From assembly GCF_000196795.1 (NCBI RefSeq), contig NC_014259.1, forward strand, positions 3,472,001 to 3,536,000: DNA of 64,000 nucleotides, read 5' to 3'. The stretch is from Acinetobacter oleivorans DR1. Lineage in GTDB: Bacteria; Pseudomonadota; Gammaproteobacteria; Pseudomonadales; Moraxellaceae. The notes beneath the pieces were generated by a model, which worked only from the letters and a program-made list of their open reading frames with translations, had not been told where the DNA came from and ran no database searches. Below, one piece after another: positions 56,042 to 64,000 of the stretch. How positions within the stretch are numbered: the stretch's first letter is position 1; each line of letters begins with the position of its first letter. Made by a program: the position numbers and the translations under genes.

Positions 56042-57433
56042 TTAATCGTTTATCTCTTGAATTTTTTCAAATAGTGCAATGGATTCAACATGTTCTGTGT
56101 GCGTAAACATGTCCATCACAGCTGCTTTTTTTAACTGGTAACCATATTGGACCAAAACACCCGCATCCCTTGCCAGTGTAGCTGGATTACATGATACATA
56201 AACGATTCTTTTTGCTCCAAAATTTGATACATACTGCATAATTTCATATGCACCAGCACGAGGAGGATCAATCAATAATGCATCAAATCCTTGATTTGCC
56301 CAAGAATGATGCGAAAAATCTTTTGTTAAATCTTGTGAAAAGAAGGTTGCTTGCACCAAACTATTGCATTTTGCATTAGCTGTTGCCCGCTGCACCATTT
56401 CTTCACTCCCTTCCACACCGACAACCTGACCACTCTCACCAACACATCGTGCTAACGGGAGTGAGAAATTGCCTAAACCGCAAAATAGATCAAGTACCTT
56501 TTCACCTGGTTGCAATTGAAGCAATTCACATGCCAATTGAACCATTTGTTCATTTACTGTGGCATTGACCTGAGTAAAATCCAATGGCGAAAAAGCAAAA
56601 TTTACATTAAACCGCTCTAAGGCATAGTGTAAACGTAAAGCACCTTTTTCATCATCAATACGATGAATACTTTCAGGCCCCTTAGGCTGTAAATACAACT
56701 GCCACCATTTGTCTAACGCAAATTGCTTTAATTGGTTGACATCAGAATTGTTTAATTTTTCTACATGACGAACCAATAAAGAAATTTCATGATCACCTTT
56801 TGCTAATTCTACATGACCTATATGCGCTTTGCCTTTTAGACTTTGGAGTAAAATACGCAGCTCAGGCAAACTATCTGATAGTTTTTTATCCAAAACACTA
56901 CAAGTGTGGATAGAAGTTAGCCGATTACTATGATGTTCACGAAACCCCATAATTAAGCGATCTGGCTTTGGCAGATAGCGCACCCCTATTCGAGCACGAC
57001 GACGATAATCTGTTTGTAAAGATCGAATTGGCTCAAGCCACTGTTCAGGTTGAATGCCTGCAAAATGTTGTAAATGCGATTGGAGCACACTTTGCTTTAA
57101 ACGGATTTGTTCATCAGGATGGATATGCTGCATGCTACAGCCACCGCAAATACCATAATGAGGACAAATTGCATCTATGCGATGAGTTGAAGGTCCTCCT
57201 AACAACTGCACCATCTCAGCTTCTTCAAGACGCTTTGCTTGATGGGTAATCTGAGCCTTTACAGTTTCTCCAGGCAATGCATAACGAATAAAAACTTTCT
57301 TGCCATGCTTATCTGCTGGATGATCAGGATGAGAACCATAATGCGCAATTCCCCGCCCCTCATGAGAAAGTGTTTCAACTTGAAAAATATATTCAGGTTG
57401 TTGAGGCTTGCGAGATTTGGCTTGTTGTTTCAA
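56042..57433 (-). CDS. rlmD: 23S rRNA (uracil-1939-C5) methyltransferase RlmD
   Basis: The 463-residue enzyme has an N-terminal TRAM domain (VETLSHEGRGIAHYG), a 4Fe-4S cluster site with cysteines in CPHYGICGGCSMQH near residue 89-101 and a later Cys, and the SAM-dependent core (LDLFCGLGNFSLPLA near 313, DPPRAGAYEIM near 388, catalytic YVSCNPATLARD near 414). It makes m5U1939 in 23S rRNA. The start is a TTG at 57433; no ATG occurs before the TRAM domain ends. The rlmD-relA order is the same as in E. coli. Confidence 0.95.
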   Translation of the reverse strand: MKQQAKSRKPQQPEYIFQVETLSHEGRGIAHYGSHPDHPADKHGKKVFIRYALPGETVKAQITHQAKRLEEAEMVQLLGGPSTHRIDAICPHYGICGGCSMQHIHPDEQIRLKQSVLQSHLQHFAGIQPEQWLEPIRSLQTDYRRRARIGVRYLPKPDRLIMGFREHHSNRLTSIHTCSVLDKKLSDSLPELRILLQSLKGKAHIGHVELAKGDHEISLLVRHVEKLNNSDVNQLKQFALDKWWQLYLQPKGPESIHRIDDEKGALRLHYALERFNVNFAFSPLDFTQVNATVNEQMVQLACELLQLQPGEKVLDLFCGLGNFSLPLARCVGESGQVVGVEGSEEMVQRATANAKCNSLVQATFFSQDLTKDFSHHSWANQGFDALLIDPPRAGAYEIMQYVSNFGAKRIVYVSCNPATLARDAGVLVQYGYQLKKAAVMDMFTHTEHVESIALFEKIQEIND

Positions 57434-57442
57434 AGGATGAAC

Positions 57443-58261
57443 CTAAAAATCTGAAGGATTAAAATAGTGAGAGGTAAACTCAGTATGCTTGGAAGTACGT
57501 TTCCATACTTCAAGAAAATCAGACTGCTGCGGCATGGTCTGTAAATATTCAATACTCGAACTAATCCAGTGGTTATGTTCATCTACGCTCAACTGGCCTT
57601 TTAGTACGAGCCAACGCAAATAAATAAACCATGTATTGAGTACATCCCCTTCACAATAGCTAGTCAATTCTAACCACTGTTGATTACGAACATATTCAGG
57701 CACATGATAACCCGATTCACCGCGTTTACCCGGCAAACCTAAAATACAGGCAATATCATCAAGCTTTTGAAAATTACGCCCATTAAACATTGCCATCACG
57801 TCCATTAAATCAATGTGGCGATGGTGATAACGGTTTTGGTAATTATTAAAACGCTTCTGGCTATCAATCTCACCTTGATCAAACAAGCCCGGAGCAGAAA
57901 GCCCATGATACATCGCGCGAAATAGAATGACGGGTAAATCAAATTGTGAGCCGTTCCAACTCACTAAAGTCGGATGACGCTTATCAAAAATTGACAAGAA
58001 CTTTTGCAAAATCTCAGCTTCAGAATATTGTTCACGACTAAAAGAAAACAATCTGAAACCAGACTCATCAATCCATAGACCAGAAATACAAACAATTTCA
58101 TGCAAAGGTAAGCGCTGAAAATCCATGCCTGATTCTTGACGACGGAGTTTAGTCAATGCTTGCTCTACATCAGCCTCTGGTAAATCAAGATGATATAAAT
58201 GCGCTCCCGCTTTTAAATCAGTTAAAGTTTCAATATCAAAAACTAAGGTAGGGAAACGCAT
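57443..58261 (-). CDS. PolB-like 3'-5' exonuclease
   Basis: The 272-residue protein is an RNase H-fold DEDDy exonuclease. Exo I reads FDIETLTD near residue 7, Exo II SWNGSQFDLPVILFRAM near 105 (with NGSQFD), and Exo III YCEGDVLNTWFIYLR near 205, with Tyr of the DEDDy type at the expected spacing. It belongs to the stand-alone group described as related to the PolB exonuclease domain. Its function, probably in DNA repair or turnover, has not been established. It lies 12 bases after cysM and 9 before rlmD, within one operon. Confidence 0.88.
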   Translation of the reverse strand: MRFPTLVFDIETLTDLKAGAHLYHLDLPEADVEQALTKLRRQESGMDFQRLPLHEIVCISGLWIDESGFRLFSFSREQYSEAEILQKFLSIFDKRHPTLVSWNGSQFDLPVILFRAMYHGLSAPGLFDQGEIDSQKRFNNYQNRYHHRHIDLMDVMAMFNGRNFQKLDDIACILGLPGKRGESGYHVPEYVRNQQWLELTSYCEGDVLNTWFIYLRWLVLKGQLSVDEHNHWISSSIEYLQTMPQQSDFLEVWKRTSKHTEFTSHYFNPSDF

Positions 58262-58273
58262 TATTTCTCTCAA

Positions 58274-59206
58274 TTATGAGTTATCGTCCTGTACTGAAAA
58301 CAATCCTGTAGACAAGTAGCGGTCGCCACGGTCACAGATAATGCAAACAATAACAGCATCTGGATTTTCTTCTGCAATTTTGATAGATGCCCATACCGCA
58401 CCGCCTGAAGATGTACCCGCACTAATGCCTTCCATCCGCGCTAATTTACGCATGGTTTTTTCAGCATCAATTTGTGGAATATCAATGGTACGATCCACAC
58501 GGCTACTATCAAAAATAGTAGGTAAATATTCTTTCGGCCAACGGCGAATACCAGCAATGCTTGAACCATCTGCTGGTTGTAAACCAATAATTTGAATATC
58601 TGGGTTTTGTTCTTTTAAATATTTAGAAACACCCATGATGGTACCAGTCGTACCCATTGAGCTTACAAAATGGGTGATTTTCCCACCTGTTTGTTTCCAA
58701 ATTTCAGGACCAGTTGTTAAGTAATGAGCTTCAACATTGTCAGGATTACCAAACTGATTAAAAACGTGCCCCTTACCTTCTTTTTCCATTTGCAAGGCTA
58801 AATCACGTGCACCTTCCATACCTTGCTGCGGCGTTACTTCAATCAGCTCTGCGCCATAAGCCAGCATCGCATCTTTACGCTCCTGACTCATGTTGTTCGG
58901 CATAATAAGTTTCATTTTATAGCCACGCATTGCAGCAACCATTGCCAAAGCAATACCTGTGTTCCCACTGGTTGCCTCAATCAAGGTGTCGCCTGGCTTA
59001 ATTTGACCACGTTTTTCTGCCTGCATAATCATGTTATATGCAGGACGGTCTTTTACAGAACCTGCCGGATTATTACCTTCTAATTTTGCTAAAACCGTCG
59101 CTTGCGTATGAGAAGCTAATCGCTGCAAACGAACTAGAGGTGTCTTACCTACATAGTGATCTAACAAAAATTCGTCGGCTAAAAAGTCAGGTTGTGTATT
59201 ACTCAT
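58274..59206 (-). CDS. cysM: Cysteine synthase B
   Basis: This PLP enzyme makes cysteine from O-acetylserine and sulfide or thiosulfate. The 310-residue protein has the PLP lysine in NPAGSVKDRPAYN near residue 45-57, the TSGNTGIALA loop near 82, and SMGTTGTIMG phosphate-binding loop near 186. The ISAGTSSGGAVW motif near 263 and the closing ICDRGDRYLSTGLF are typical of the CysM branch (over CysK). ATG 59206 is preferred over a TTG two codons upstream. cysM between gacS and rlmD-relA is the same neighbourhood as in Pseudomonas. Confidence 0.95.
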   Translation of the reverse strand: MSNTQPDFLADEFLLDHYVGKTPLVRLQRLASHTQATVLAKLEGNNPAGSVKDRPAYNMIMQAEKRGQIKPGDTLIEATSGNTGIALAMVAAMRGYKMKLIMPNNMSQERKDAMLAYGAELIEVTPQQGMEGARDLALQMEKEGKGHVFNQFGNPDNVEAHYLTTGPEIWKQTGGKITHFVSSMGTTGTIMGVSKYLKEQNPDIQIIGLQPADGSSIAGIRRWPKEYLPTIFDSSRVDRTIDIPQIDAEKTMRKLARMEGISAGTSSGGAVWASIKIAEENPDAVIVCIICDRGDRYLSTGLFSVQDDNS

Positions 59207-59378
59207 GATCAATACCTATATCGAGGTGCGCCTATTGTATGAAAAAATGCTCGCTACTGCACCCATTTCAATATGCTTTTTCATGAAAGCGATTAAAGCT
59301 CGGTCATTTATAAAATGCCGTCTGTTTTAAAATAAAGCGTGATAAGATGCCGTACAGAGAGATAAATCTGATGTAGCC

Positions 59379-62186
59379 ATGTCTAATTTCAATAAAACCT
59401 TATCGAAACGCTTACGTCTGAATCATGCATATGGGCAATTGATTGCTCTAATTTTTGTGCCGATTATGATTTTAACAGGGGTCGGTGCTTTTCTGGTTTT
59501 AACTGAAACGTCACATTCGGTAAAACAACAACAGCTACATCACGCCTCAGCAATTTTAGCTCGCTACAATCAAATTGCGAAAGATCTATATACGCTAGTC
59601 GAACTAGAGCCCGATGAATACGATCATGCCCAGCACATCATGCAAAGCATGTTTAGCGAAAAAAATCTTAAACGCGCGGTATTAATTGATAACAATGGAC
59701 AGACTTATTTAAGTATTGGTTATCGTGATAATCGTTATTGGCCGAGCTTTCCTAGTAATAATAGTTTTTTCGGTCCAATCTCTTATAACCACAACAATAT
59801 TTATGGACTGCAAATTAGCAATAAAGCAGGAAAAGCCCCAGTTTGGTTAATGATTGAAATGGATAACCAGCCTCTAGAGTTGGCACGTTATCGCATTATG
59901 ATTGCCCTCGTCATTACTGGATTAATGACCCTATTATTACTTTTACTGTGCTTGAATTTTTACTCTCGTCGTTGGATTGCGCCGATGTATGAAATTCGCA
60001 TGCAGTTACAACGCCTAAATGCCGATACTTTAGATCAGCACCTAGTTATTAACAGTACTGGGGAGCTACGCTTATTACAGCGTGATATTGCAAATGTTGT
60101 TAAGCGATTACACTTTAGCTTTTTAGAATTAAAAGAACACACTGAACAAACAGAAGAAGACTTACGCAGAACACTAGATACCTTAGAAGTCCAGAACATT
60201 ACCTATCGTCAAGCACGTGACCAAGCGATTTCATCAAACCAAGCGAAGTCAGTTTTCTTGGCAAATATTAGTCATGAGCTTCGAACACCTCTAAACAGTA
60301 TTGATGGCTTTATTCATTTATTGCTTCGTCAACAAAATTTAAATAATGAGCAAAATCTTTATTTACAAACCATTCGCAAGTCATCTGCCCATTTATTGGC
60401 ATTAATTAACGATGTATTAGATTTCTCGAAAATTGATGCGGGTAAGTTAGAACTTGAAACAGCACCTTTTGATTTAGAAGAAGCAATTTTTGATGTCATG
60501 GATATGCTATCTCCATTGGCTGCTCAAAAACATATCGCCATGGCTTTTTACTATGCGGATAACATTCCACAAGAAGTGATTGGCGATGCTTTACGCTTCA
60601 AGCAAATCTTGACCAACTTGATTTCTAATGCGATCAAGTTCACTCCTGATGGGGAAATTATTGTTCGTGTTCGTATGGAACATGATGATATTGGGCAATG
60701 TCTGCTTCATTTCAGTGTTCAAGATAGTGGTATTGGTTTAAGTGGCACAGACCGTAAAAAATTATTTGAATCATTCTCGCAAGGCGATGCCTCAGTTACA
60801 CGTCAATTTGGTGGTACAGGTTTAGGTTTAGCTATTTCTAAACAGCTTGTTCATCTCATGCATGGTCAAATTGGTTTTGAAGATAACCAAGAACGTGCTC
60901 CAACAGAAAAAGGTTCAACCTTCTGGTTTACCGCACAATTTGTGATAGATGAAGATTACGAAATCGAACACCCGCACTTTGAGCATTTACAAGTGGTGTC
61001 TTATCTTGCGCACCCTGCTACAGCAAGTGTTTTACGTTACTACCTTGAAAACTACCATGTTCCTCATATCGAAACCCAATCGATTCTGGACTTGTTTAGC
61101 CGCTTAAAACATCTTGATCAGAAAGATAATACATGGCTCATTGTTGACCATAGCGGCGATACTGAAGCGTTATTAAAAGAAATCCGTAGCCGTTATCAAG
61201 GCAATTTAGCCGTCTATGGCTATCAAATGACGCTTGAGCCAAACATGCTCAATGAATACCGCGCTCGTCCTCTCTATCAACCATTAAGTCGAAGCGGACT
61301 CATTCAATTATTAAATGACCAACCTATTTTTGAAGAGGAACAACAAGACTTTAATGGTCAGGGTCTACACATTCTGGCAGTGGATGACCACCTCCCCAAC
61401 TTAATTGTTTTAGAGGCCTTACTCGGTGAACTCAACGTTAAAACAACTAAAGCTCTCAGTGGCCAAGAAGCTCTCAACCTGATCCAAGAGCGAATTGACC
61501 AAAAACTTAAACCATTTGATTTAGTGTTTATGGACATTCAAATGCCTGTCATGTCAGGCATTGATACCACTCGTGCTATTCGTTCTTTAGAGTCGACACT
61601 AGACGGAGAAATGCAACTTCCAATTATTGCGCTCACCGCCCACGCACTTGCCGATGAAAAGCAAAAACTCCTTAAAGTAGGCATGAATGACTATGTCACC
61701 AAGCCAATTCAAATGGAGCAAATCATTCAGATCTTAACGCAATGGACTAAAAACAACTTTACAGCAAAAGCCTTAGATAAAGACCATCATGTAGTCGCAG
61801 AAGCTTTAGATCCACAAATTTTAAACTGGCAACAAAGTTTGCAGCTTGCAGCAAATAAAGAAGACTTAGCGCAAGATCTACTTAAAATGTTAGTTGATAG
61901 TTTTCCAACTGAGCTTGATGAAATGCAACAGCTCATTGAGCTTGAAGACTTCCCTCAACTTGAGCATGTTTTACATCGCCTCTATGGTGCTACTCGCTAT
62001 GTAGGCGCCCCGAAACTACAACAAGTGACTGGTGACTTTGAGCAGTTTATTTCAACGCTACGTAAAGAACGCCGTATAGCAGATGAAGGCTTCATTGAAG
62101 AAGTGATGCAGCGCTTTGATGAACTCGGTCTTGTCGTTAAAGAGGTAGAAAGTGCAGCCCATCAAATCTTGGTGATTCCTGACTAA
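59379..62186 (+). CDS. gacS: Hybrid sensor histidine kinase GacS (BarA-type)
   Basis: This 935-residue tripartite kinase has TM helices at about 21-43 and 172-193 flanking a 130-residue periplasmic sensor, a HAMP domain (195-250), HisKA with His299 in ISHELRTPLNS, a HATPase domain (N box NAIKFTP, G boxes DSGIGL and GTGLGLAIS), a degenerate receiver-like region (about 535-650), an intact receiver with Asp719 in MDIQMPVMSG, and an HPt domain with His866 in HRLYGATRYVG. It should phosphorylate GacA, not encoded here. In A. baumannii GacS controls virulence, motility and the paa operon. It is divergent from cysM. Confidence 0.95.
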   Translation: MSNFNKTLSKRLRLNHAYGQLIALIFVPIMILTGVGAFLVLTETSHSVKQQQLHHASAILARYNQIAKDLYTLVELEPDEYDHAQHIMQSMFSEKNLKRAVLIDNNGQTYLSIGYRDNRYWPSFPSNNSFFGPISYNHNNIYGLQISNKAGKAPVWLMIEMDNQPLELARYRIMIALVITGLMTLLLLLLCLNFYSRRWIAPMYEIRMQLQRLNADTLDQHLVINSTGELRLLQRDIANVVKRLHFSFLELKEHTEQTEEDLRRTLDTLEVQNITYRQARDQAISSNQAKSVFLANISHELRTPLNSIDGFIHLLLRQQNLNNEQNLYLQTIRKSSAHLLALINDVLDFSKIDAGKLELETAPFDLEEAIFDVMDMLSPLAAQKHIAMAFYYADNIPQEVIGDALRFKQILTNLISNAIKFTPDGEIIVRVRMEHDDIGQCLLHFSVQDSGIGLSGTDRKKLFESFSQGDASVTRQFGGTGLGLAISKQLVHLMHGQIGFEDNQERAPTEKGSTFWFTAQFVIDEDYEIEHPHFEHLQVVSYLAHPATASVLRYYLENYHVPHIETQSILDLFSRLKHLDQKDNTWLIVDHSGDTEALLKEIRSRYQGNLAVYGYQMTLEPNMLNEYRARPLYQPLSRSGLIQLLNDQPIFEEEQQDFNGQGLHILAVDDHLPNLIVLEALLGELNVKTTKALSGQEALNLIQERIDQKLKPFDLVFMDIQMPVMSGIDTTRAIRSLESTLDGEMQLPIIALTAHALADEKQKLLKVGMNDYVTKPIQMEQIIQILTQWTKNNFTAKALDKDHHVVAEALDPQILNWQQSLQLAANKEDLAQDLLKMLVDSFPTELDEMQQLIELEDFPQLEHVLHRLYGATRYVGAPKLQQVTGDFEQFISTLRKERRIADEGFIEEVMQRFDELGLVVKEVESAAHQILVIPD

Positions 62187-62280
62187 CATCTCTATCAAAG
62201 AGGCATGACTGGACTGTCATGTTTCCAAATTACAGCCATGTTATGCTCCGTTCATCTATAAAAAAAGAAGCGGGAATCTC

Positions 62281-63069
62281 ATGGCACTCTTACGTATTGA
62301 AAAAAATAATGGCATTGCAACGGTATATTTAAACCGTCCAGACAAACGCAATGCGATGAGTTTTGCCTTATTAAAAGAGTTAGTTTCAACTGCAAAAGCA
62401 ATTAAAAAGGATAGAGATATTCGCTGTGTTATTTTGACAGGTGAAGGGAATGTGTTTAGTGCTGGAATTGATTTATCCGACCTAAACAATCCGAAAAACT
62501 CTGCTTTTGCCATTTGGGAACTTGTAAAACCCGGACAAAGCCTTTTTCAAAAAGCATTTCTGACTTGGCAGAATTTACCTGTACCAGTTATTGCTGCATT
62601 AGAAGGATATTGCTTCGGTGCGGGGATGCAACTTGCCTTGGCTTCCGACATTCGAATTTCTCACCCAGAAACAAAAATGTCGATTATGGAAAGCCGTTGG
62701 GGTTTAGTCCCTGATATGGGGCTTACTCGCTCGTTAAAAGGCTTAATTAGCGTTGACCTTGCAAAAGAACTCACCTTAACTGCTCGTGTTTTTGACGGGA
62801 ATTATGCAAAAGAAATCGGTCTTGTGACTCATTTAAGTGACTCACCTCTAGAGAAAGCACATGAGATTGCAGCTGAAATGTTGCAGCGCTCACCTGATGC
62901 CCTCACAGCGGCAAAACGTGTACTTGATGCAATGGAGCATCAACCAGAAAAATCATTGCGTCTAGAAAAAATCTGGCAACTTAAATTATTACTTGGTAAA
63001 AATAGCAAACTTGCTCGTAAAAAAGACAAACATCCGGAAGTTAATTTTTTACCACGCCAATATAAATAA
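62281..63069 (+). CDS. Crotonase-fold enoyl-CoA hydratase/isomerase
   Basis: The 262-residue protein has the crotonase fold. The CoA-binding oxyanion loops are VFSAGIDLSDL near residue 59 and EGYCFGAGMQLALASDIRI near 105. At the catalytic position MESRWGLVPDMGLTRSL the Glu is kept and an Asp follows (VPD), a pattern nearer to delta(3,5)-delta(2,4)-dienoyl-CoA isomerase and related enzymes than to plain hydratases. Substrate unknown. It starts a plus-strand run with a dehydrogenase 12 bases downstream. Confidence 0.88.
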   Translation: MALLRIEKNNGIATVYLNRPDKRNAMSFALLKELVSTAKAIKKDRDIRCVILTGEGNVFSAGIDLSDLNNPKNSAFAIWELVKPGQSLFQKAFLTWQNLPVPVIAALEGYCFGAGMQLALASDIRISHPETKMSIMESRWGLVPDMGLTRSLKGLISVDLAKELTLTARVFDGNYAKEIGLVTHLSDSPLEKAHEIAAEMLQRSPDALTAAKRVLDAMEHQPEKSLRLEKIWQLKLLLGKNSKLARKKDKHPEVNFLPRQYK

Positions 63070-63081
63070 AGAGCTTAGATT

Positions 63082-63951
63082 ATGAATTTTGATCGTAATA
63101 CCCCTATTGCTTTTTTAGGTATGGGGCTTATGGGAAGTCGGATGGCAACCCGCCTTATTCAAGCCGGCTTTCAAGTTTCGGTTTGGAATCGAACCTTTTC
63201 TGCCTGTGAAGAACTGATTGATATCGGCGCCCTACCTTTAGAACTTTCAAATATTGGTGACTATCCTATTATTTTAATCTGTCTAGCAGATGATAAAGCC
63301 GTAGAGGCAGTATTTGAAAAAATTCAGCCTAACTTAAAAGCTGAGCAAGTTATTGTGGATTTCTCAAGCTTATCTGTTGCTGCAACAAAAACACTTGCTC
63401 AAGCAGCTGCCACACATGACGTTATTTGGATTGATTCACCTGTATCAGGTGGAACAGCAGGAGCAGAACAAGGCACACTTGTGATTTTTGCAGGCGGTAA
63501 TGCTCAAACGATTACAGAACTAACGCCTGTTTATAATGTTCTATCTCAACGTGTAACTCGAATGGGCGATACAGGAACTGGCCAAGCTACCAAAATTTGT
63601 AATCAACTGATTGTTGCAGCCAACAGCGCCCTTATTGCTGAAGCTGTCGCGCTTGCAGACCGAGCTGGTGTAGATACGACTTTACTCGCTCCAGCTTTAG
63701 CAGGCGGATTTGCGGACTCTAAACCTTTTCAAATTCTAACTCCACGTATGGCAACTCATACCTTTGAGCCAGTTCAGTGGAAAGTTCAAACATTATCTAA
63801 GGATCTTAATAATGCAGTAACATTGGCTAACAATGTTAATTTAGACATCCCAGTTGCACAAAAAGCTCTATTACAGCTACAAACTCACCAAAAAAATGGC
63901 TTTGCTGAGAAAGATTTAGCTACTATGATTCAATTAGTAGAGCAAAAATAA
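63082..63951 (+). CDS. NAD(P)-dependent beta-hydroxyacid dehydrogenase
   Basis: The 289-residue protein is a member of the 3-hydroxyisobutyrate / tartronate-semialdehyde reductase family. The Rossmann motif FLGMGLMGSRMATRL begins at residue 12, the substrate loop DSPVSGGTAGAEQGTLVIFAGG near 117 and the catalytic lysine is in GQATKICNQLIVAANSAL near 171. The SKDLNNAV segment near 233 is the cofactor-closing KDL motif. A hydroxypyruvate isomerase-like gene starts 13 bases later, which favours the tartronate semialdehyde (GlxR) activity. Confidence 0.9.
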   Translation: MNFDRNTPIAFLGMGLMGSRMATRLIQAGFQVSVWNRTFSACEELIDIGALPLELSNIGDYPIILICLADDKAVEAVFEKIQPNLKAEQVIVDFSSLSVAATKTLAQAAATHDVIWIDSPVSGGTAGAEQGTLVIFAGGNAQTITELTPVYNVLSQRVTRMGDTGTGQATKICNQLIVAANSALIAEAVALADRAGVDTTLLAPALAGGFADSKPFQILTPRMATHTFEPVQWKVQTLSKDLNNAVTLANNVNLDIPVAQKALLQLQTHQKNGFAEKDLATMIQLVEQK

Positions 63952-63964
63952 ACGGAGTTTGAGT

Positions 63965-64000
63965 ATGGGTCGTCTTGCAGTCAATTTATCCATGATTTTT
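63965..64000 (+). CDS. Hydroxypyruvate isomerase-like protein, N-terminal fragment (cut by window edge)
   Basis: Only twelve codons are visible, reading MGRLAVNLSMIF. This resembles the N-terminus of Hyi-type TIM-barrel isomerases (which start with an A-N-LSM-F strand). A GGAG site lies shortly upstream. Together with the preceding dehydrogenase it suggests a glyoxylate or glycerate pathway. The call relies on twelve residues and gene context. Confidence 0.6.
   Translation, partial: MGRLAVNLSMIF

Overview
The window is chromosomal DNA from a low-GC gammaproteobacterium. It is almost certainly Acinetobacter, most likely the A. baumannii/calcoaceticus complex. The reasons are the protein sequences and local orders (hisG-murA-ibaG; an RsbU-like phosphatase plus STAS pair matching GigA/GigB; an isolated gspE; gacS near cysM-rlmD-relA-mazG), the AT-rich spacers, and a small Ala-heptad lipoprotein downstream of rho. 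No transposase, integrase, phage gene, CRISPR array or resistance island was seen. Species assignment is from memory of these families, not from a search.

Layout. 1-3637 (minus): start of hisG, then murA, ibaG, hpf and rpoN. 3918-9704 (minus): a complete rRNA operon in the order 16S, tRNA-Ile, tRNA-Ala, 23S, 5S, with two promoter-like sequences, long processing stems and a terminator. 9875-13695 (plus): mlaA, then a putative operon of gigA, gigB, a nitrilase-family hydrolase and a small secreted protein. 13862-14819: ohrR and ohr. 14878-21007: orphan gspE (minus), a DUF432-like gene plus an MscS channel (plus), and a giant DUF2339 membrane protein (minus). 21162-31280: polA, the tightly packed minus-strand run accA-tilS-proC-yggT, ppx, trxA and rho. 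31326-31979: a 366-base leader region and a small alanine-heptad lipoprotein.

32089-44056 holds the translation cluster thrS, infC, rpmI, rplT, pheS, pheT, ihfA, all on the minus strand. It is split twice by unrelated genes: MFS, YqaA and GST genes between infC and rpmI, and NADAR, GNAT and tail-anchored genes between rplT and pheS. infC starts with ATT and runs 41577-42128.

44450-52771 holds an acyl-CoA synthetase, darP, npr-rapZ, the pcnB-folK-panB-panC operon, a ComEA-like gene and mazG. 52884-62186 holds an SDR, relA, rlmD, a PolB-like exonuclease, cysM and the hybrid sensor kinase gacS. 62281-64000 holds a crotonase, a beta-hydroxyacid dehydrogenase and the first codons of a hydroxypyruvate isomerase-like gene, probably one operon.

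Global regulators are concentrated here: RpoN, NPr/RapZ, GigA/GigB, RelA, GacS, Rho, IHF, PcnB and hibernation factor Hpf. I found no convincing new mobile or defence system. The best candidates for a second look are the Ala-heptad lipoprotein with its structured leader, the two insertions in the translation cluster, and several functionally meaningful non-ATG starts.
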